Shown here: positions 8,829 through 18,024 of the stretch, piece by piece
Position numbering within the stretch: the first letter of the stretch is position 1
Layout of the letters: every line of letters begins with the position of its first letter
From: Pseudochelatococcus sp050946405
GTDB taxonomy: Bacteria > Pseudomonadota > Alphaproteobacteria > Rhizobiales > Beijerinckiaceae
Assembly: GCF_050946405.1 (NCBI RefSeq)
Contig: NZ_JBMNUS010000004.1
Location: forward strand, 62,001-126,000
Direction: 5' to 3'
Length of the DNA: 64,000 bases
The notes under the pieces: model-generated
What the model was told of the DNA's origin: nothing
Database searches by the model: none
The model's input: only the letters and a program-made list of their open reading frames with translations
Position numbers and translations under genes: made by a program

Positions 8829-10748
8829 TTACTGCAAGCGCCGCAAGTGGCGATAGAGCGTGCTGCGGTTGATGCCGAGGCGGCGCGCGGCCAGCGACAC
8901 GTTGCCGCCGCTGGCTTCGAGCGCCTCGCGCATCATGGCGTGGGCATGGCGGTGCAGTGAGCCGGTCTCCGCCGGCTGCGCCGCTCCCGCCTCGCCCTGA
9001 AACCCGCGCAGGGCGACCGGCAGCAGGTTGGGACCGGGCTGCACGCCGGCCATCGCGAGCGCGGCAAGGGCGCGCAACGCCCCCACCAGCTCACGATAGT
9101 TCCCCGGCCAGTCGTAGGCTTCCATCCTGCGGCGGATTTCTTCCGCCAGCGGGGTGGAGCCGCTTGTGACCTGCCGCCAGAGATTATCGATGAGAGACGG
9201 AAGGTCGCCGCGCTTGCGCAACGGATCGAGCGTGATGCTGAACTGGGCCAGACGATAGAAAAGATCGGAGCGGAACTGCCCCTGCCGCGACAGCGCCTCG
9301 ATGTCGCGATGCGTGGCGCTGATCAGGCGTATGTTGACCGGCACGGGCCGGCCGCCTCCCAGCGGCACCACCTGCCGATCCTGCAACACGCGCAGCAGGC
9401 GCGATTGCAGCGCCAGCGGCATGTCGCCGATTTCGTCGAGAAACAGGATACCGCCATCGGCCTCGCGCAGAAGCCCGCGCGAACCGTGCCGCCGCGCGCC
9501 CGTAAACGCGCCTTCCTCATAGCCGAAAAGCTCCGATTCGATCAGGCTTTCCGGGATGGCCGCGCAGTTGACGGCGACGAACGGCATATCGGCGAAACGG
9601 CTTCCCGCATGAACGGCGCGTGCGAAAGCCTCCTTGCCGGATCCGGTCTCGCCGTTGATCAGCAGCGGCACGTCGGCGCTCACGAGGCGCACGGCGTTTC
9701 CGATGTTGGCGAGCGTCCGGGCGTCGAACATGGGTTCGGGCCACGGCACGACCGTGGCAGGTTCCGCAGGAGCCGGCCGCGCTCCGGGCAGGGACGTTCC
9801 GCCCCGCAAGGCGACCGGCGCGCCCGCGCCGCCGCGCGGCAGCCTGTAATGCACGACACCGCCCGCAAGGGCGTGCAGCGTGCCCTCCCGGCGCAGGGAT
9901 TTCATGCCTCCCTCGAACAGTGAATCGAACGATGCGTGGCCGAGCGCGCTCCAGTCCCGCGAAACGCTTCTGAGCGCATGGCGATTGGCCGCGACGAGGC
10001 GCTCGCCCTCGAACACCAGAATGCCTTCGCGCGCGGTGCCGAGCAGCGCCGGATCCGCGTGGAAGCGCAGGATGTCGCGTTCGCGCGCGCCGGCCATCCT
10101 GTCGAGCGTGTGGTTGAACAGGCGATGTTCGATCCGGTCCGCGAGAAGGCACACCATCGAGAAGCAATGCTGTGAAATCGTGGACGGATTGCCCGACATG
10201 TCGATCGCCCCGACGATCGCGCCCACGGGGCTGAAGATCGGCGCGGCCGTGCAGCCGAGCCCGCCATGGAACTCGTGAAAATGCTCGCCGCCGATCACCG
10301 TCACCGGACAGCCGTCGTAAAGGGCTGTGCCGATCGCGTTGGTGCCAATGGACGCCTCGCTCCAGTCGACGCCGGGGCTGAGCGCAAGACGCGTCGCCTT
10401 GTTGGCGAACGAGGCGTCGCCACCCGAATCCAGCACGACCCCCGTGGGGTCCGCCAGTATCACGATGTTGCCCGTCGCGCGGATCTCCCGTCGCAGCGCC
10501 TCGATCTCCGCGCGGCTCAGGTGAAGCAGCGTCTCGTGCTGCTCGCGGATTTCCCGCAGGTCGCGCGCGCTGACCGGCGCGACGGAAGGCGCGCGGCCCG
10601 CATCGTGCCCGAGCTGCGCGCATCTGAGCCAGGACTGAAGAATGGTGCTGGAGACAAGCTCTCCCGGCGCCTCGCGCTCGGAAAAGAACCGGTCGCGCGC
10701 AGCGGAAACCGTATTCGTCGCCCGCGTCATACTCCTGCCCGTTGCCAT
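8829..10748 (-). CDS. Sigma-54-dependent activator, AcoR-like
   Basis: This 639-residue enhancer-binding protein drives sigma-54 promoters. It has an N-terminal GAF-type sensor (about 75-210), a PAS-like segment (FHADPALLGTAREGILVFEG), an AAA+ domain (Walker A NGETGSGKEAF, sigma-54 contact loop EEGAFTGARR, Walker B GGILFLDEIGD), and a C-terminal Fis-type HTH (NVSLAARRLGINRSTLYRHL). This layout is typical of AcoR-type activators of acetoin and alcohol/aldehyde genes. It is divergent from an aldehyde dehydrogenase gene that has a perfect -24/-12 promoter, so it is very likely the activator of that gene. Confidence 0.93.
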   Translation of the reverse strand: MATGRSMTRATNTVSAARDRFFSEREAPGELVSSTILQSWLRCAQLGHDAGRAPSVAPVSARDLREIREQHETLLHLSRAEIEALRREIRATGNIVILADPTGVVLDSGGDASFANKATRLALSPGVDWSEASIGTNAIGTALYDGCPVTVIGGEHFHEFHGGLGCTAAPIFSPVGAIVGAIDMSGNPSTISQHCFSMVCLLADRIEHRLFNHTLDRMAGARERDILRFHADPALLGTAREGILVFEGERLVAANRHALRSVSRDWSALGHASFDSLFEGGMKSLRREGTLHALAGGVVHYRLPRGGAGAPVALRGGTSLPGARPAPAEPATVVPWPEPMFDARTLANIGNAVRLVSADVPLLINGETGSGKEAFARAVHAGSRFADMPFVAVNCAAIPESLIESELFGYEEGAFTGARRHGSRGLLREADGGILFLDEIGDMPLALQSRLLRVLQDRQVVPLGGGRPVPVNIRLISATHRDIEALSRQGQFRSDLFYRLAQFSITLDPLRKRGDLPSLIDNLWRQVTSGSTPLAEEIRRRMEAYDWPGNYRELVGALRALAALAMAGVQPGPNLLPVALRGFQGEAGAAQPAETGSLHRHAHAMMREALEASGGNVSLAARRLGINRSTLYRHLRRLQ

Positions 10749-10780
10749 GGCCGCCCCCCGATGTTGTTATTTGCCACAAT

Positions 10781-10811
10781 TGTTGCATCAACAGCGATGC
10801 AGTTTGCAACA
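10781..10811. promoter_or_regulatory. Candidate upstream activator site for the AcoR-like protein
   Basis: Arms TGTTGCA (10781-10787) and TGCAACA (10805-10811) form a perfect 7-base inverted repeat with centres 24 bases apart, about 130-160 bases upstream of the sigma-54 promoter. That is a normal distance for an enhancer bound by the divergent regulator. A related palindrome-like motif (GTTGC...GCAAC) is at 10971-10984. Confidence 0.5.
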
Positions 10812-10941
10812 CTTTTCCCGATACCTTCGCGACCCGCATCGGGGCCGCGTTTTCACCGGCGGGGCGGGAAACGAATTTTATCCATCGCCGCCCTGCCCGC
10901 GCCGCGACGCAGCATGCAATTGTCGCACCGCACATGGCCGC

Positions 10942-10957
10942 TGGCACGGGAGTTGCT
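10942..10957 (+). promoter_or_regulatory. Sigma-54 (-24/-12) promoter
   Basis: TGGCAC at 10942-10947, five bases, then TTGCT at 10953-10957 matches the RpoN consensus TGGCAC-N5-TTGCW exactly. It lies 55 bases upstream of the aldehyde dehydrogenase start and faces it. The neighbouring activator carries the GAFTGA loop needed to open such promoters. Confidence 0.85.
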
Positions 10958-11012
10958 CACCTGCATGACAGTTGCACGCGCAACATTTCGCGATCAAATC
11001 TGGAGGAACGCC

Positions 11013-12533
11013 GTGAACAAGTACGAACCCGCCACCGCCCTGACCAGTTCGCCGTTCAAGGAGCGCTATGACAACTTCATCGGCGGGCGCTGGGTCGCCC
11101 CCGTCGACGGGCGCTATTTCGACAACACGTCTCCCATCAACGGGCGCAAGATCACCGAGGTCGCCCGCTCGCAGAAGGAAGATATCGAACTGGCGCTCGA
11201 CGCCGCCCACGCCGCCAAGGAGGCCTGGGGCAAGACCAGCGCGGCGGATCGGGCGCTGGTGCTGCTGCGGATCGCGGACCGCATCGAGGAAAACCTCGAA
11301 CTGCTCGCGCTCGCCGAGACGTGGGACAACGGCAAGCCGATCCGTGAGACCACCGCCGCCGACATTCCGCTCGCCGTCGACCACTTCCGCTACTTCGCCA
11401 GCGTCATCAGGACGCAGGAAGGCGGCATCAGCGAGCTGGACCACGACACCGTCGCCTACCATTTCCACGAGCCGCTGGGCGTCGTCGGCCAGATCATTCC
11501 GTGGAACTTCCCCATCCTGATGGCTGTCTGGAAGATCGCCCCGGCGCTGGCCGCCGGCAACGCCATCGTGCTCAAGCCCGCCGAACAGACGCCGGCATCC
11601 ATTCTGGTGCTGGCGGAGCTGATCCAGGACCTGCTGCCGCCCGGCGTGCTGAACATCGTCAACGGCTTCGGCCTCGAAGCGGGCAAGCCGCTGGCGTCGA
11701 GCCCGCGCATCGCCAAGATCGCCTTCACCGGTGAGACGACGACCGGCCGGCTGATCTCGCAATACGCGGCGCAGAACCTCATTCCGGTAACGCTGGAGCT
11801 GGGCGGCAAGTCGCCGAACATCTTCTTCGCCGATGTGCTTGAAGCCGACGACGAATTCTTCGACAAGGCGCTCGAGGGCTTCGTGCTCTTCGCCTTCAAC
11901 CAGGGCGAGGTCTGCACGGCGCCGAGCCGGGCGCTCATTCAGGAATCGATCTACGACCGTTTCATCGAGCGGGCGCTGGAGCGGGTGAAGGCGATCAAGC
12001 AGGACAATCCGCTCGATCCCTCGACGGCGATCGGCGCGCAGGCGTCGAGCGAGCAGCTCGAAAAGATCCTGAGCTACATCGACATCGGCAAGCAGGAAGG
12101 CGCCGAGCTGCTGACCGGCGGCGAACGCAACGTCCTGCCGGGCGATCTGGAAGGCGGCTACTACGTCAAGCCCACCGTGTTCAAGGGCCACAACAAGCAG
12201 CGCATCTTCCAGGAGGAAATCTTCGGTCCCGTTCTCGCCGTCACGACCTTCAAGGACGACGACGAGGCGCTGGCCATCGCCAACGACACGCTCTACGGCC
12301 TCGGCGCCGGCGTGTGGACGCGCAACGGCACCCGCGCCTATCGCTTCGGCCGCGCCATTCAGGCGGGCCGCGTATGGACGAACGTCTACCACGCCTATCC
12401 GGCGCACGCGGCGTTCGGCGGCTACAAGCAGTCCGGCATCGGCCGCGAGAACCACAAGCAGATGCTGAGCCATTACCAGAACACCAAGAACCTTCTCGTG
12501 AGCTACAGCTCGCAGAAGCTTGGCCTGTTCTGA
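11013..12533 (+). CDS. NAD-dependent aldehyde dehydrogenase (AcoD/ExaC-like)
   Basis: This 506-residue aldehyde dehydrogenase oxidises short aldehydes such as acetaldehyde to the acid with NAD. Visible residues are N165 in IIPWNFP, general base E262 in LELGGKSPNIFF, catalytic C301 in NQGEVCTAPSR and the C-terminal RVWTNVYHAYPAHAAFGGYK block typical of the AcoD/ExaC group. The GTG at 11013 follows TGGAGGA at 11001-11007 and gives the usual family length. Sigma-54 promoter, divergent AcoR-like activator and downstream DUF779 gene all point to ethanol, acetoin or acetaldehyde catabolism. Confidence 0.95.
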   Translation: MNKYEPATALTSSPFKERYDNFIGGRWVAPVDGRYFDNTSPINGRKITEVARSQKEDIELALDAAHAAKEAWGKTSAADRALVLLRIADRIEENLELLALAETWDNGKPIRETTAADIPLAVDHFRYFASVIRTQEGGISELDHDTVAYHFHEPLGVVGQIIPWNFPILMAVWKIAPALAAGNAIVLKPAEQTPASILVLAELIQDLLPPGVLNIVNGFGLEAGKPLASSPRIAKIAFTGETTTGRLISQYAAQNLIPVTLELGGKSPNIFFADVLEADDEFFDKALEGFVLFAFNQGEVCTAPSRALIQESIYDRFIERALERVKAIKQDNPLDPSTAIGAQASSEQLEKILSYIDIGKQEGAELLTGGERNVLPGDLEGGYYVKPTVFKGHNKQRIFQEEIFGPVLAVTTFKDDDEALAIANDTLYGLGAGVWTRNGTRAYRFGRAIQAGRVWTNVYHAYPAHAAFGGYKQSGIGRENHKQMLSHYQNTKNLLVSYSSQKLGLF

Positions 12534-12537
12534 TTCC

Positions 12538-12743
12538 AGAGCATCGTGCAGAAAAGTGGGCACCACTTTTCGTCGACGAAGATGCGTTAAAGCGTTTTCA
12601 AGCAAAGCGGGTACCGCTTTGCTTGAAGAAAACGAGCCAAATCAATAAGATAGAGCATTTCGGCGTTTCAACGAAACGCCGAAATGCTCTAAAGTAAAAA
12701 GTCAGAGCGTCAGTTCTGATTCCATCAGAACGTCCGACGCTCC
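12538..12743. repeat. Composite palindromic repeat element, copy A
   Basis: This 206-base non-coding block between the aldehyde dehydrogenase and DUF779 genes is a chain of hairpins. It holds a GAAAAGTGG/CCACTTTTC stem near 12551-12571, a perfect 12-base stem at 12599-12625 (CAAGCAAAGCGG arm), a perfect 18-base stem with 3-base loop at 12652-12690 (arm AGAGCATTTCGGCGTTTC), and a nested stem at 12705-12742. Its ends recur at 54570-54673. It resembles the REP-like elements scattered in Rhizobiales genomes and may also terminate transcription. Confidence 0.8.
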
Positions 12744-12818
12744 AAAGCAGGATATTCCGCCGTCGCCCCGACATATGCCGATGTCGCGGGCCGATGAGAC
12801 AGGCAAGGGAGGCCGGAG

Positions 12819-13187
12819 ATGACCGAAGCACCACCTCGCGTTCTGGCAACCGATGCTGCGCTCGGGCTGATCGACGCCCTGCGCGCGGAACACGGGCCGA
12901 TCCTTTTCCACCAATCGGGCGGCTGCTGCGACGGATCGTCGCCGATGTGCTATCCGCAGGGCGAGTTTTTCATCGGCGACAGCGACGTCTTGATGGGCGA
13001 GATCGGCGGCGCACCGTTCTACATGAGCCGCCCGCAGTTCGAATACTGGAAACACACACAGCTCATTATCGACGTTGTGCCGGGCCGCGGCGGCATGTTC
13101 TCGCTCGAGAACGGCCGCGATGTCCGTTTCCTGACGCGCTCGCGCCTGTTCACGGAAGAGGAAGCGGCGGCGCTGCCGACGCTGTGA
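12819..13187 (+). CDS. DUF779 protein associated with aldehyde dehydrogenase
   Basis: This 122-residue protein belongs to the DUF779 family, commonly found next to acetaldehyde dehydrogenase genes. The signature is the cysteine cluster SGGCCDGSSPMCYP at about residues 35-48, suggesting a metal or redox site, followed by a conserved YWKHTQLIIDVVPGRGG block. It follows the aldehyde dehydrogenase after 285 bases occupied by a hairpin repeat, so it may be co-transcribed or separately expressed. The biochemical role is not known. Confidence 0.88.
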   Translation: MTEAPPRVLATDAALGLIDALRAEHGPILFHQSGGCCDGSSPMCYPQGEFFIGDSDVLMGEIGGAPFYMSRPQFEYWKHTQLIIDVVPGRGGMFSLENGRDVRFLTRSRLFTEEEAAALPTL

Positions 13188-13266
13188 TTTCTTCCGCAAA
13201 ACCGCAGAACAGGATAATCTGCTTCCGCGTACATCATCATCTTTTCCCTGAAACGGAAGGGGCGCC

Positions 13267-14133
13267 ATGGGACAGGTCACGCTTGCGGATGCCCGGACGG
13301 CGGAGGCTGCGAACCCGCAAGGCCCGAAGCAACGCGCGGTTCTCTTCATTCACGGGGCATGGCTCACCCCGGCCTGCTGGGACGAGTTTCGCCAGCCGTT
13401 CGACGCCGCGGGCTTCGCGACGCTCGCGCCGGCATGGCCCGGCCTCGACGGGCCGGTGGAGGACCTGCGCGCAGCGTCGGATCCGCGTCTGGGCGCACTC
13501 TCGATAAACGAGATCACCGATCATTACGCGCGCATCGTCGCCGCGCTGGACACGCCTCCCCTGCTGGTCGGCCATTCCTTCGGCGGGCTCGTCGTCCAGT
13601 TGCTGCTCGCGCGCGGGCTTGGCGCCGCCGGGGCGGCGCTCGCGCCCGCGCCCTTTGCCGGCCTCTGGCCCGATCCCGTTTCCCTCGGATCGGCGATCCT
13701 CGTGGGGCTGGACTGGCGGGGCTGGAACCAGCCCTACGATATCGCCCGCGACGTCTTCGACACCCGCGTCGCCAACACGCTGCCGCCGCGCAGGCGCGGG
13801 GAAATCTACGACAGCACGGTGCCGAGCCCCGGACGGCTCTATGGCGAGGCGGCGACAGGTCTCGGCACGTTTCTCTGGCCGCCGGCCCGACAGGCGCCGC
13901 TTCTCCTCATCGCAGCCGGCGAGGACCGTCTGATCGCGCCTGCTCTGGTGTTCAACGCATGGCAATGGCAAACGCTCGCGCCGGCGCGCACCGATTACGA
14001 TCTGGCCGAAGGCGTTTGCCATCTCCTGATCTTCGAGCAGAAAGGGAAGGAAGTGGCCACCCGCGTAATCGCCTGGGCGCGCGAAAACGGCGTCACCCCG
14101 CAAGCCGCCAACGAGTCGACCGCTTTCCGCTGA
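13267..14133 (+). CDS. Alpha/beta hydrolase
   Basis: This 288-residue cytosolic alpha/beta hydrolase shows oxyanion-hole region LFIHGAW, nucleophile elbow LVGHSFGG, an acid-turn candidate in AAGEDRLI and a late histidine in EGVCHLLIFEQ. It is probably an esterase of unknown substrate. The ATG at 13267 follows GGAAGGGG. It lies 79 bases after the DUF779 gene on the same strand and may belong to the same unit. The next gene to the right is cas9, so this marks the left edge of the defence region. Confidence 0.88.
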   Translation: MGQVTLADARTAEAANPQGPKQRAVLFIHGAWLTPACWDEFRQPFDAAGFATLAPAWPGLDGPVEDLRAASDPRLGALSINEITDHYARIVAALDTPPLLVGHSFGGLVVQLLLARGLGAAGAALAPAPFAGLWPDPVSLGSAILVGLDWRGWNQPYDIARDVFDTRVANTLPPRRRGEIYDSTVPSPGRLYGEAATGLGTFLWPPARQAPLLLIAAGEDRLIAPALVFNAWQWQTLAPARTDYDLAEGVCHLLIFEQKGKEVATRVIAWARENGVTPQAANESTAFR

Positions 14134-14296
14134 AGCGCTTTTTGTCACCCAACTCCGGGAAAAGCGGATTACGCCTTTCCTTCTTTAAGCATTCCACCTG
14201 TCAGTCAAACGCAGGAAGGCGACGTCATGTTGTTGAAGCGTGGCTTTCCCCCAAATTGATCCACTTTTGGGGCTCATGCGCTAGAAACTGGAAGTT

Positions 14297-14389
14297 AAAA
14301 AATAAAAAGCCGCCCCCGGAGGGGCGACCTTATCTGGTGCCATCTTGGCTTGTTAACGGCCAGACCGCTTTCTCTGATCTGATAAGTGC
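14297..14389 (-). ncRNA. tracrRNA for the type II-C Cas9
   Basis: The minus strand at 14353-14388 is an anti-repeat: 27 of 36 positions are Watson-Crick complementary to the crRNA repeat and several others are G-U wobbles. The core AGATCAGAGAAA matches exactly. It is followed by a small nexus-like stem (GCC...GGC near 14338-14348) and a strong rho-independent terminator: stem-loop 14309-14328 (GTCGCCCC/GGGGCGGC) with a T-rich tail to about 14297. A TTGACG/TAGATA promoter with 17-base spacing sits just upstream. The predicted RNA is about 93 nt and would guide crRNA maturation and Cas9 loading. Confidence 0.88.
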
Positions 14390-14394
14390 CTATA

Positions 14395-14423
14395 TATCTA
14401 CCAGCATTTAGCTGACGCGTCAA
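14395..14423 (-). promoter_or_regulatory. Sigma-70-type promoter of tracrRNA
   Basis: On the minus strand, TTGACG (14418-14423) and TAGATA (14395-14400) are separated by exactly 17 bases. The expected start, about 14388-14390, coincides with the 5' edge of the anti-repeat. Confidence 0.6.
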
Positions 14424-14671
14424 TGCGGCCCGACCGCAACTATATCACCAACGATCGAATCCCGTTCGATAGTGTTACAATAGTTAAAATTGACTTTGGT
14501 ATGGACGCAAAGCCGTGCTACCAAGTGTTTAGTGTTATACGCGATGGCGGTTGTCGTTGGTTTGGACCCTCAAGGTATCCGTTGCCGATGGTAGCATGAT
14601 TACCATACGTTGTTTGTGATTGATTGTAAATTCCCTTATATCACCAATATTTAAAAATTGAGCGCACACCT

Positions 14672-17600
14672 ATGGCAAACGTAAAAACCGCGAACACACT
14701 CCTGTCATTGGACATGGGCTCCACCTCAATCGGGTGGTGCCTCTTCGGACTGGACGCGCGCGGCGAACCCGCGTTCATCATCGATATCGGCGCGCGCACC
14801 TTTTCCGATGGACGTGACGCACAATCGAAAACGCCGCTCGCCGTCGCCCGACGCGCGGCCCGCTCCATGTCCCGCCGGCGCGACCGCTACCTGCGCCGGC
14901 GCAGGGCCGTGCTTCGCACGCTGGTTGAATATGGCCTGCTTCCCGCCGACGAGGGAGAGCGAAAGGCGTTGTTGAAGGAAACCGGCGACCGCAGGAAGGA
15001 AACCGGCGAGGCCAGCGCCACCCCTTACGCCTTGCGCGCGAAGGCGCTGACGGAAAAGCTGCCGCTCGCCTATATCGGCCGGGCGCTGTTCCAGCTCGGG
15101 CAACGGCGCGGCTTCAAATCCAACCGCAAAACGGACCGCAAGGACAACGAGAAGGGCAAAATCGCGCTCGGCATCGAGGAACTCCATGCCGAAATGCGCA
15201 AGGCCGGGGCGCGAACCTATGGCGAATGGCTCGCCATGCGGCGCGCAAATGGCCATGTAACGCGGCTGCGGGCAGGATCGGAAGCCTTCGCCGGCGACAG
15301 CTATGCCTTCTACCCGGAACGCGCGCTGCTTGAAGACGAGTTCCAGCGGATATGGGACGCCCAGACAAAGTATTATCCTGGTCTGATGACACCGGAACGG
15401 CGGCAACATCTGTTCGATGTCATGTTTTATCAGCGCCCTCTGAAGAAACAAACGGTCGGGAACTGCCTTTTCAACGCAAGGGAAAAGAAACTGGCGAAGG
15501 CGCATCCGCTGTTTCAGGAATTCCGGCTCTACAAGGAGGTAAACGAACTGGCGCTGGTTATGCCCGACCAAAGCCGCCGGAAGCTCGACATCGACCAGCG
15601 CAACGCGCTCGTCACCCTGCTGCGCGGCCGGAGAGAGGTTTCTTTCAAGGTATTGCGAAAAACGCTGAAACTCACGCCCGATATCGTCTTCAACAAGGAA
15701 AGCATGAACCGCGACAAGCTCAAGGGCGACGAGATTCATGCCACCTTTTCGGACAAGACGCGTTTCGGTCCGCGTTGGAGCGGTTTTTCGCGTGCACGGC
15801 AATGGGACATCATTCAGAGACTGCGGGACGACGAGGACCCGGCGGTGCTCTTCGCCTGGCTGAAGGCGGAATTCGGCTTCGAAGGCGAGCAGGCGGAGGC
15901 GATCGCCAACGCCCCCTTGCCGGAGGGATACGGCCGGCTTGGCGAAACCGCGTTATCGTCCATGCTGGAGGAAATGAAGGCGGACGTCATCCCGGAAGCG
16001 GAAGCCGCCAGACGTTGCGGATATGATCCCACTCACCTCGGCGATGAGCGCGACGAAGGCGAGCCCTTCCTGCCACGTTATCAGGAAATCCTTGCCCACC
16101 GCATACGGCCCGGCACCAACGACCCGGAGGATCTCTACGATATCCGGATGGGCCGCTTCACCAATCCCACCGTGCACATCGGCCTCAACCAGTTGCGCCG
16201 GCTCGTCAACAGGCTGATCGCCCGCCACGGCAAGCCGACATATATCACGGTGGAACTCGCGCGCGATCTCCCGCTCTCCGAGGAGCAAAGGCGAAAAATC
16301 GAGCAAAAAAACAGAGAAAACACCCGCTATGCCGAAGCGCGATCGAGGAAACTCCGGGAAATGGGCCAGCCGGACACTGGCTATAATCGCGTGCTTCTGA
16401 AGCTGTGGGAGGAACTGAACCTTGACAAGCCGGAGGATCGTGTCTGCATCTATTCCGGCAAACCGATCACTATCAGCATGCTGTTCTCAACCGACGTAGA
16501 CATCGATCATATCCTGCCCTGGTCGAGAACGCTGGACGATAGTCACGCCAACCGAATTCTATGCCTGACATCCGCCAATCGGGAGAAGCGCAACCGCGCC
16601 CCGGCGGATGTATCCGAATGGCACGACCGCTATGACGAAATCCTCGCCCGCGCCGCGCGCCTGCCGCAGAACAAGCGCTGGCGCTTCGCGCCGGACGCCA
16701 TGGAAAAATTCGAGGCAGAAGGCGGGTTCCTCGCCCGGCAATTGATCGACACGCAGTATCTTTCCCGCATGGCGCTGGAATATCTCAACTGCCTCTACCC
16801 GTCGACGGAACCGGACGGAAAAGGCGGCAGGGTCAAGCGTCGGTATGTGCGCGTCTCGCCGGGGCGCCTCACGGAATTGCTGCGGCGCAACTGGGGGCTC
16901 AACAATCTGTTGCCCGACCACAATCAGGGCGAAACGGCGCAGGAAAAGAACCGCAAGGACCACCGCCATCACGCCATCGACGCCGCCGTGGTCGGCGTGA
17001 CCACACCCGCCCTGCTGCAACGCATCTCCACCGCCGCGGGTCGTCTGGACGGCGTGAATTTCGAGAACTTCGTGAAGAAGACCGTCTCCGAAAACCCGCC
17101 ATGGCGGGGTTTTCGCGAGGATCTGCAAAGGGCGGTCAACGCCATCGTCGTCAGCCACAAGCCGGATCACGGCACGGTTTCACGCGCGGGCTACGCCACG
17201 GGCAAGGGCCAGACGGCGGGCAGGCTGCACAACGACACGGCCTACGGGTTTGGCAAGGATGCAAACGGCAACCCGGTCGCCGTGCACCGCAAGCCGTTCC
17301 TCTCGTTGGAGCCCAAGGATATCCCCGCCATCCGCGACGAGGAACTGCGCAACGCGCTTCATGACGCGATCGGCGCCCTGGCCAACGATAAGAAGGCGCG
17401 ATTCGAGGCGCTCGATCGCTTCCGCAACCAGCACCCGAAGTACAAGGGCATCCGCCGCGTGCGGATGGCGGAAACCCTTGGTCTCATTGCGATCCATGAC
17501 CGCGACGGCAAGGCGTACAAAGGCTACAAGGGTGATGCCAATTACCGTTACGACGTCTGGGAAACGCTCGATGGAAAATGGCATTCGGAAGTCGTCTCGA

Positions 17601-17980
17601 TGTTCGACGCCCATCAACCGGGGTGGCAATCGGCTTTTCACGCCGGGCATCCGGCCGCGCGCCGCGTCCTGCGCCTTCAACAAAACGACATGGTGGCCTA
17701 TGAGCATCCCAAGGATGGCTATACCATTGCAAGAGTGGTGAAGTTCTCGGGCGACCGGGTTTACTTCGCCCCCCACAAGGAAACGGGAAAACTGAAGGAA
17801 CGCGATGCCGACAAGAACGACCCTTTCCGCTATCTGAGCAAATCGGCCAATGGTCTGAAAGAGATATTCTGCCGTCAGGTGCGAGTCGACGAGCTTGGGC
17901 GCGTATTCGATCCCGGACCGCAGGATATGGAGTCGAAGCCCAGACGGAAACGGAAGAATAAATCCCAGGATAGCACCTGA
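14672..17980 (+). CDS. cas9: Type II-C CRISPR-associated endonuclease Cas9
   Basis: This 1102-residue Cas9 is the RNA-guided DNA nuclease. RuvC-I has D14 (LLSLDMGSTSIGW), an arginine-rich bridge helix spans about residues 60-82 (RRAARSMSRRRDRYLRRRR), RuvC-II has E528 (YITVELARDLP), HNH has H613 (DIDHILPW) and RuvC-III has H767/D770 (HHAIDAAVVG). All catalytic residues of both nucleases are present, so it should cut both strands. Length, the cas9-cas1-cas2 layout and absence of csn2 or cas4 make it II-C. The C-terminal 270 residues should carry the PAM-interacting domain; the PAM cannot be read from sequence. The gene ends 44 bases before cas1. Confidence 0.98.
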   Translation: MANVKTANTLLSLDMGSTSIGWCLFGLDARGEPAFIIDIGARTFSDGRDAQSKTPLAVARRAARSMSRRRDRYLRRRRAVLRTLVEYGLLPADEGERKALLKETGDRRKETGEASATPYALRAKALTEKLPLAYIGRALFQLGQRRGFKSNRKTDRKDNEKGKIALGIEELHAEMRKAGARTYGEWLAMRRANGHVTRLRAGSEAFAGDSYAFYPERALLEDEFQRIWDAQTKYYPGLMTPERRQHLFDVMFYQRPLKKQTVGNCLFNAREKKLAKAHPLFQEFRLYKEVNELALVMPDQSRRKLDIDQRNALVTLLRGRREVSFKVLRKTLKLTPDIVFNKESMNRDKLKGDEIHATFSDKTRFGPRWSGFSRARQWDIIQRLRDDEDPAVLFAWLKAEFGFEGEQAEAIANAPLPEGYGRLGETALSSMLEEMKADVIPEAEAARRCGYDPTHLGDERDEGEPFLPRYQEILAHRIRPGTNDPEDLYDIRMGRFTNPTVHIGLNQLRRLVNRLIARHGKPTYITVELARDLPLSEEQRRKIEQKNRENTRYAEARSRKLREMGQPDTGYNRVLLKLWEELNLDKPEDRVCIYSGKPITISMLFSTDVDIDHILPWSRTLDDSHANRILCLTSANREKRNRAPADVSEWHDRYDEILARAARLPQNKRWRFAPDAMEKFEAEGGFLARQLIDTQYLSRMALEYLNCLYPSTEPDGKGGRVKRRYVRVSPGRLTELLRRNWGLNNLLPDHNQGETAQEKNRKDHRHHAIDAAVVGVTTPALLQRISTAAGRLDGVNFENFVKKTVSENPPWRGFREDLQRAVNAIVVSHKPDHGTVSRAGYATGKGQTAGRLHNDTAYGFGKDANGNPVAVHRKPFLSLEPKDIPAIRDEELRNALHDAIGALANDKKARFEALDRFRNQHPKYKGIRRVRMAETLGLIAIHDRDGKAYKGYKGDANYRYDVWETLDGKWHSEVVSMFDAHQPGWQSAFHAGHPAARRVLRLQQNDMVAYEHPKDGYTIARVVKFSGDRVYFAPHKETGKLKERDADKNDPFRYLSKSANGLKEIFCRQVRVDELGRVFDPGPQDMESKPRRKRKNKSQDST

Positions 17981-18024
17981 CATCCATTTATGATTTCTTT
18001 ATCGTTCCATGACATGAACTTCTC

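Larger units (their letters stand above)
14134..14671. other. Intergenic region upstream of cas9
   Basis: This 538-base gap holds a weak hairpin after the hydrolase gene (CCCCAAA 14249-14255 with TTTGGGG 14266-14272), the minus-strand tracrRNA and its promoter (14297-14423), and about 250 AT-richer bases before cas9 that must carry the cas promoter. I do not see a convincing -35/-10 pair for cas9. Confidence 0.6.

Noticed and set aside
10878..12605. 575-residue minus-strand frame opposite the aldehyde dehydrogenase
   Set aside because: Antisense shadow; the dehydrogenase has all catalytic residues and a promoter.
14249..14272. CCCCAAA/TTTGGGG hairpin as a terminator of the hydrolase gene
   Set aside because: Short stem, no T-run; mentioned only in the intergenic entry.
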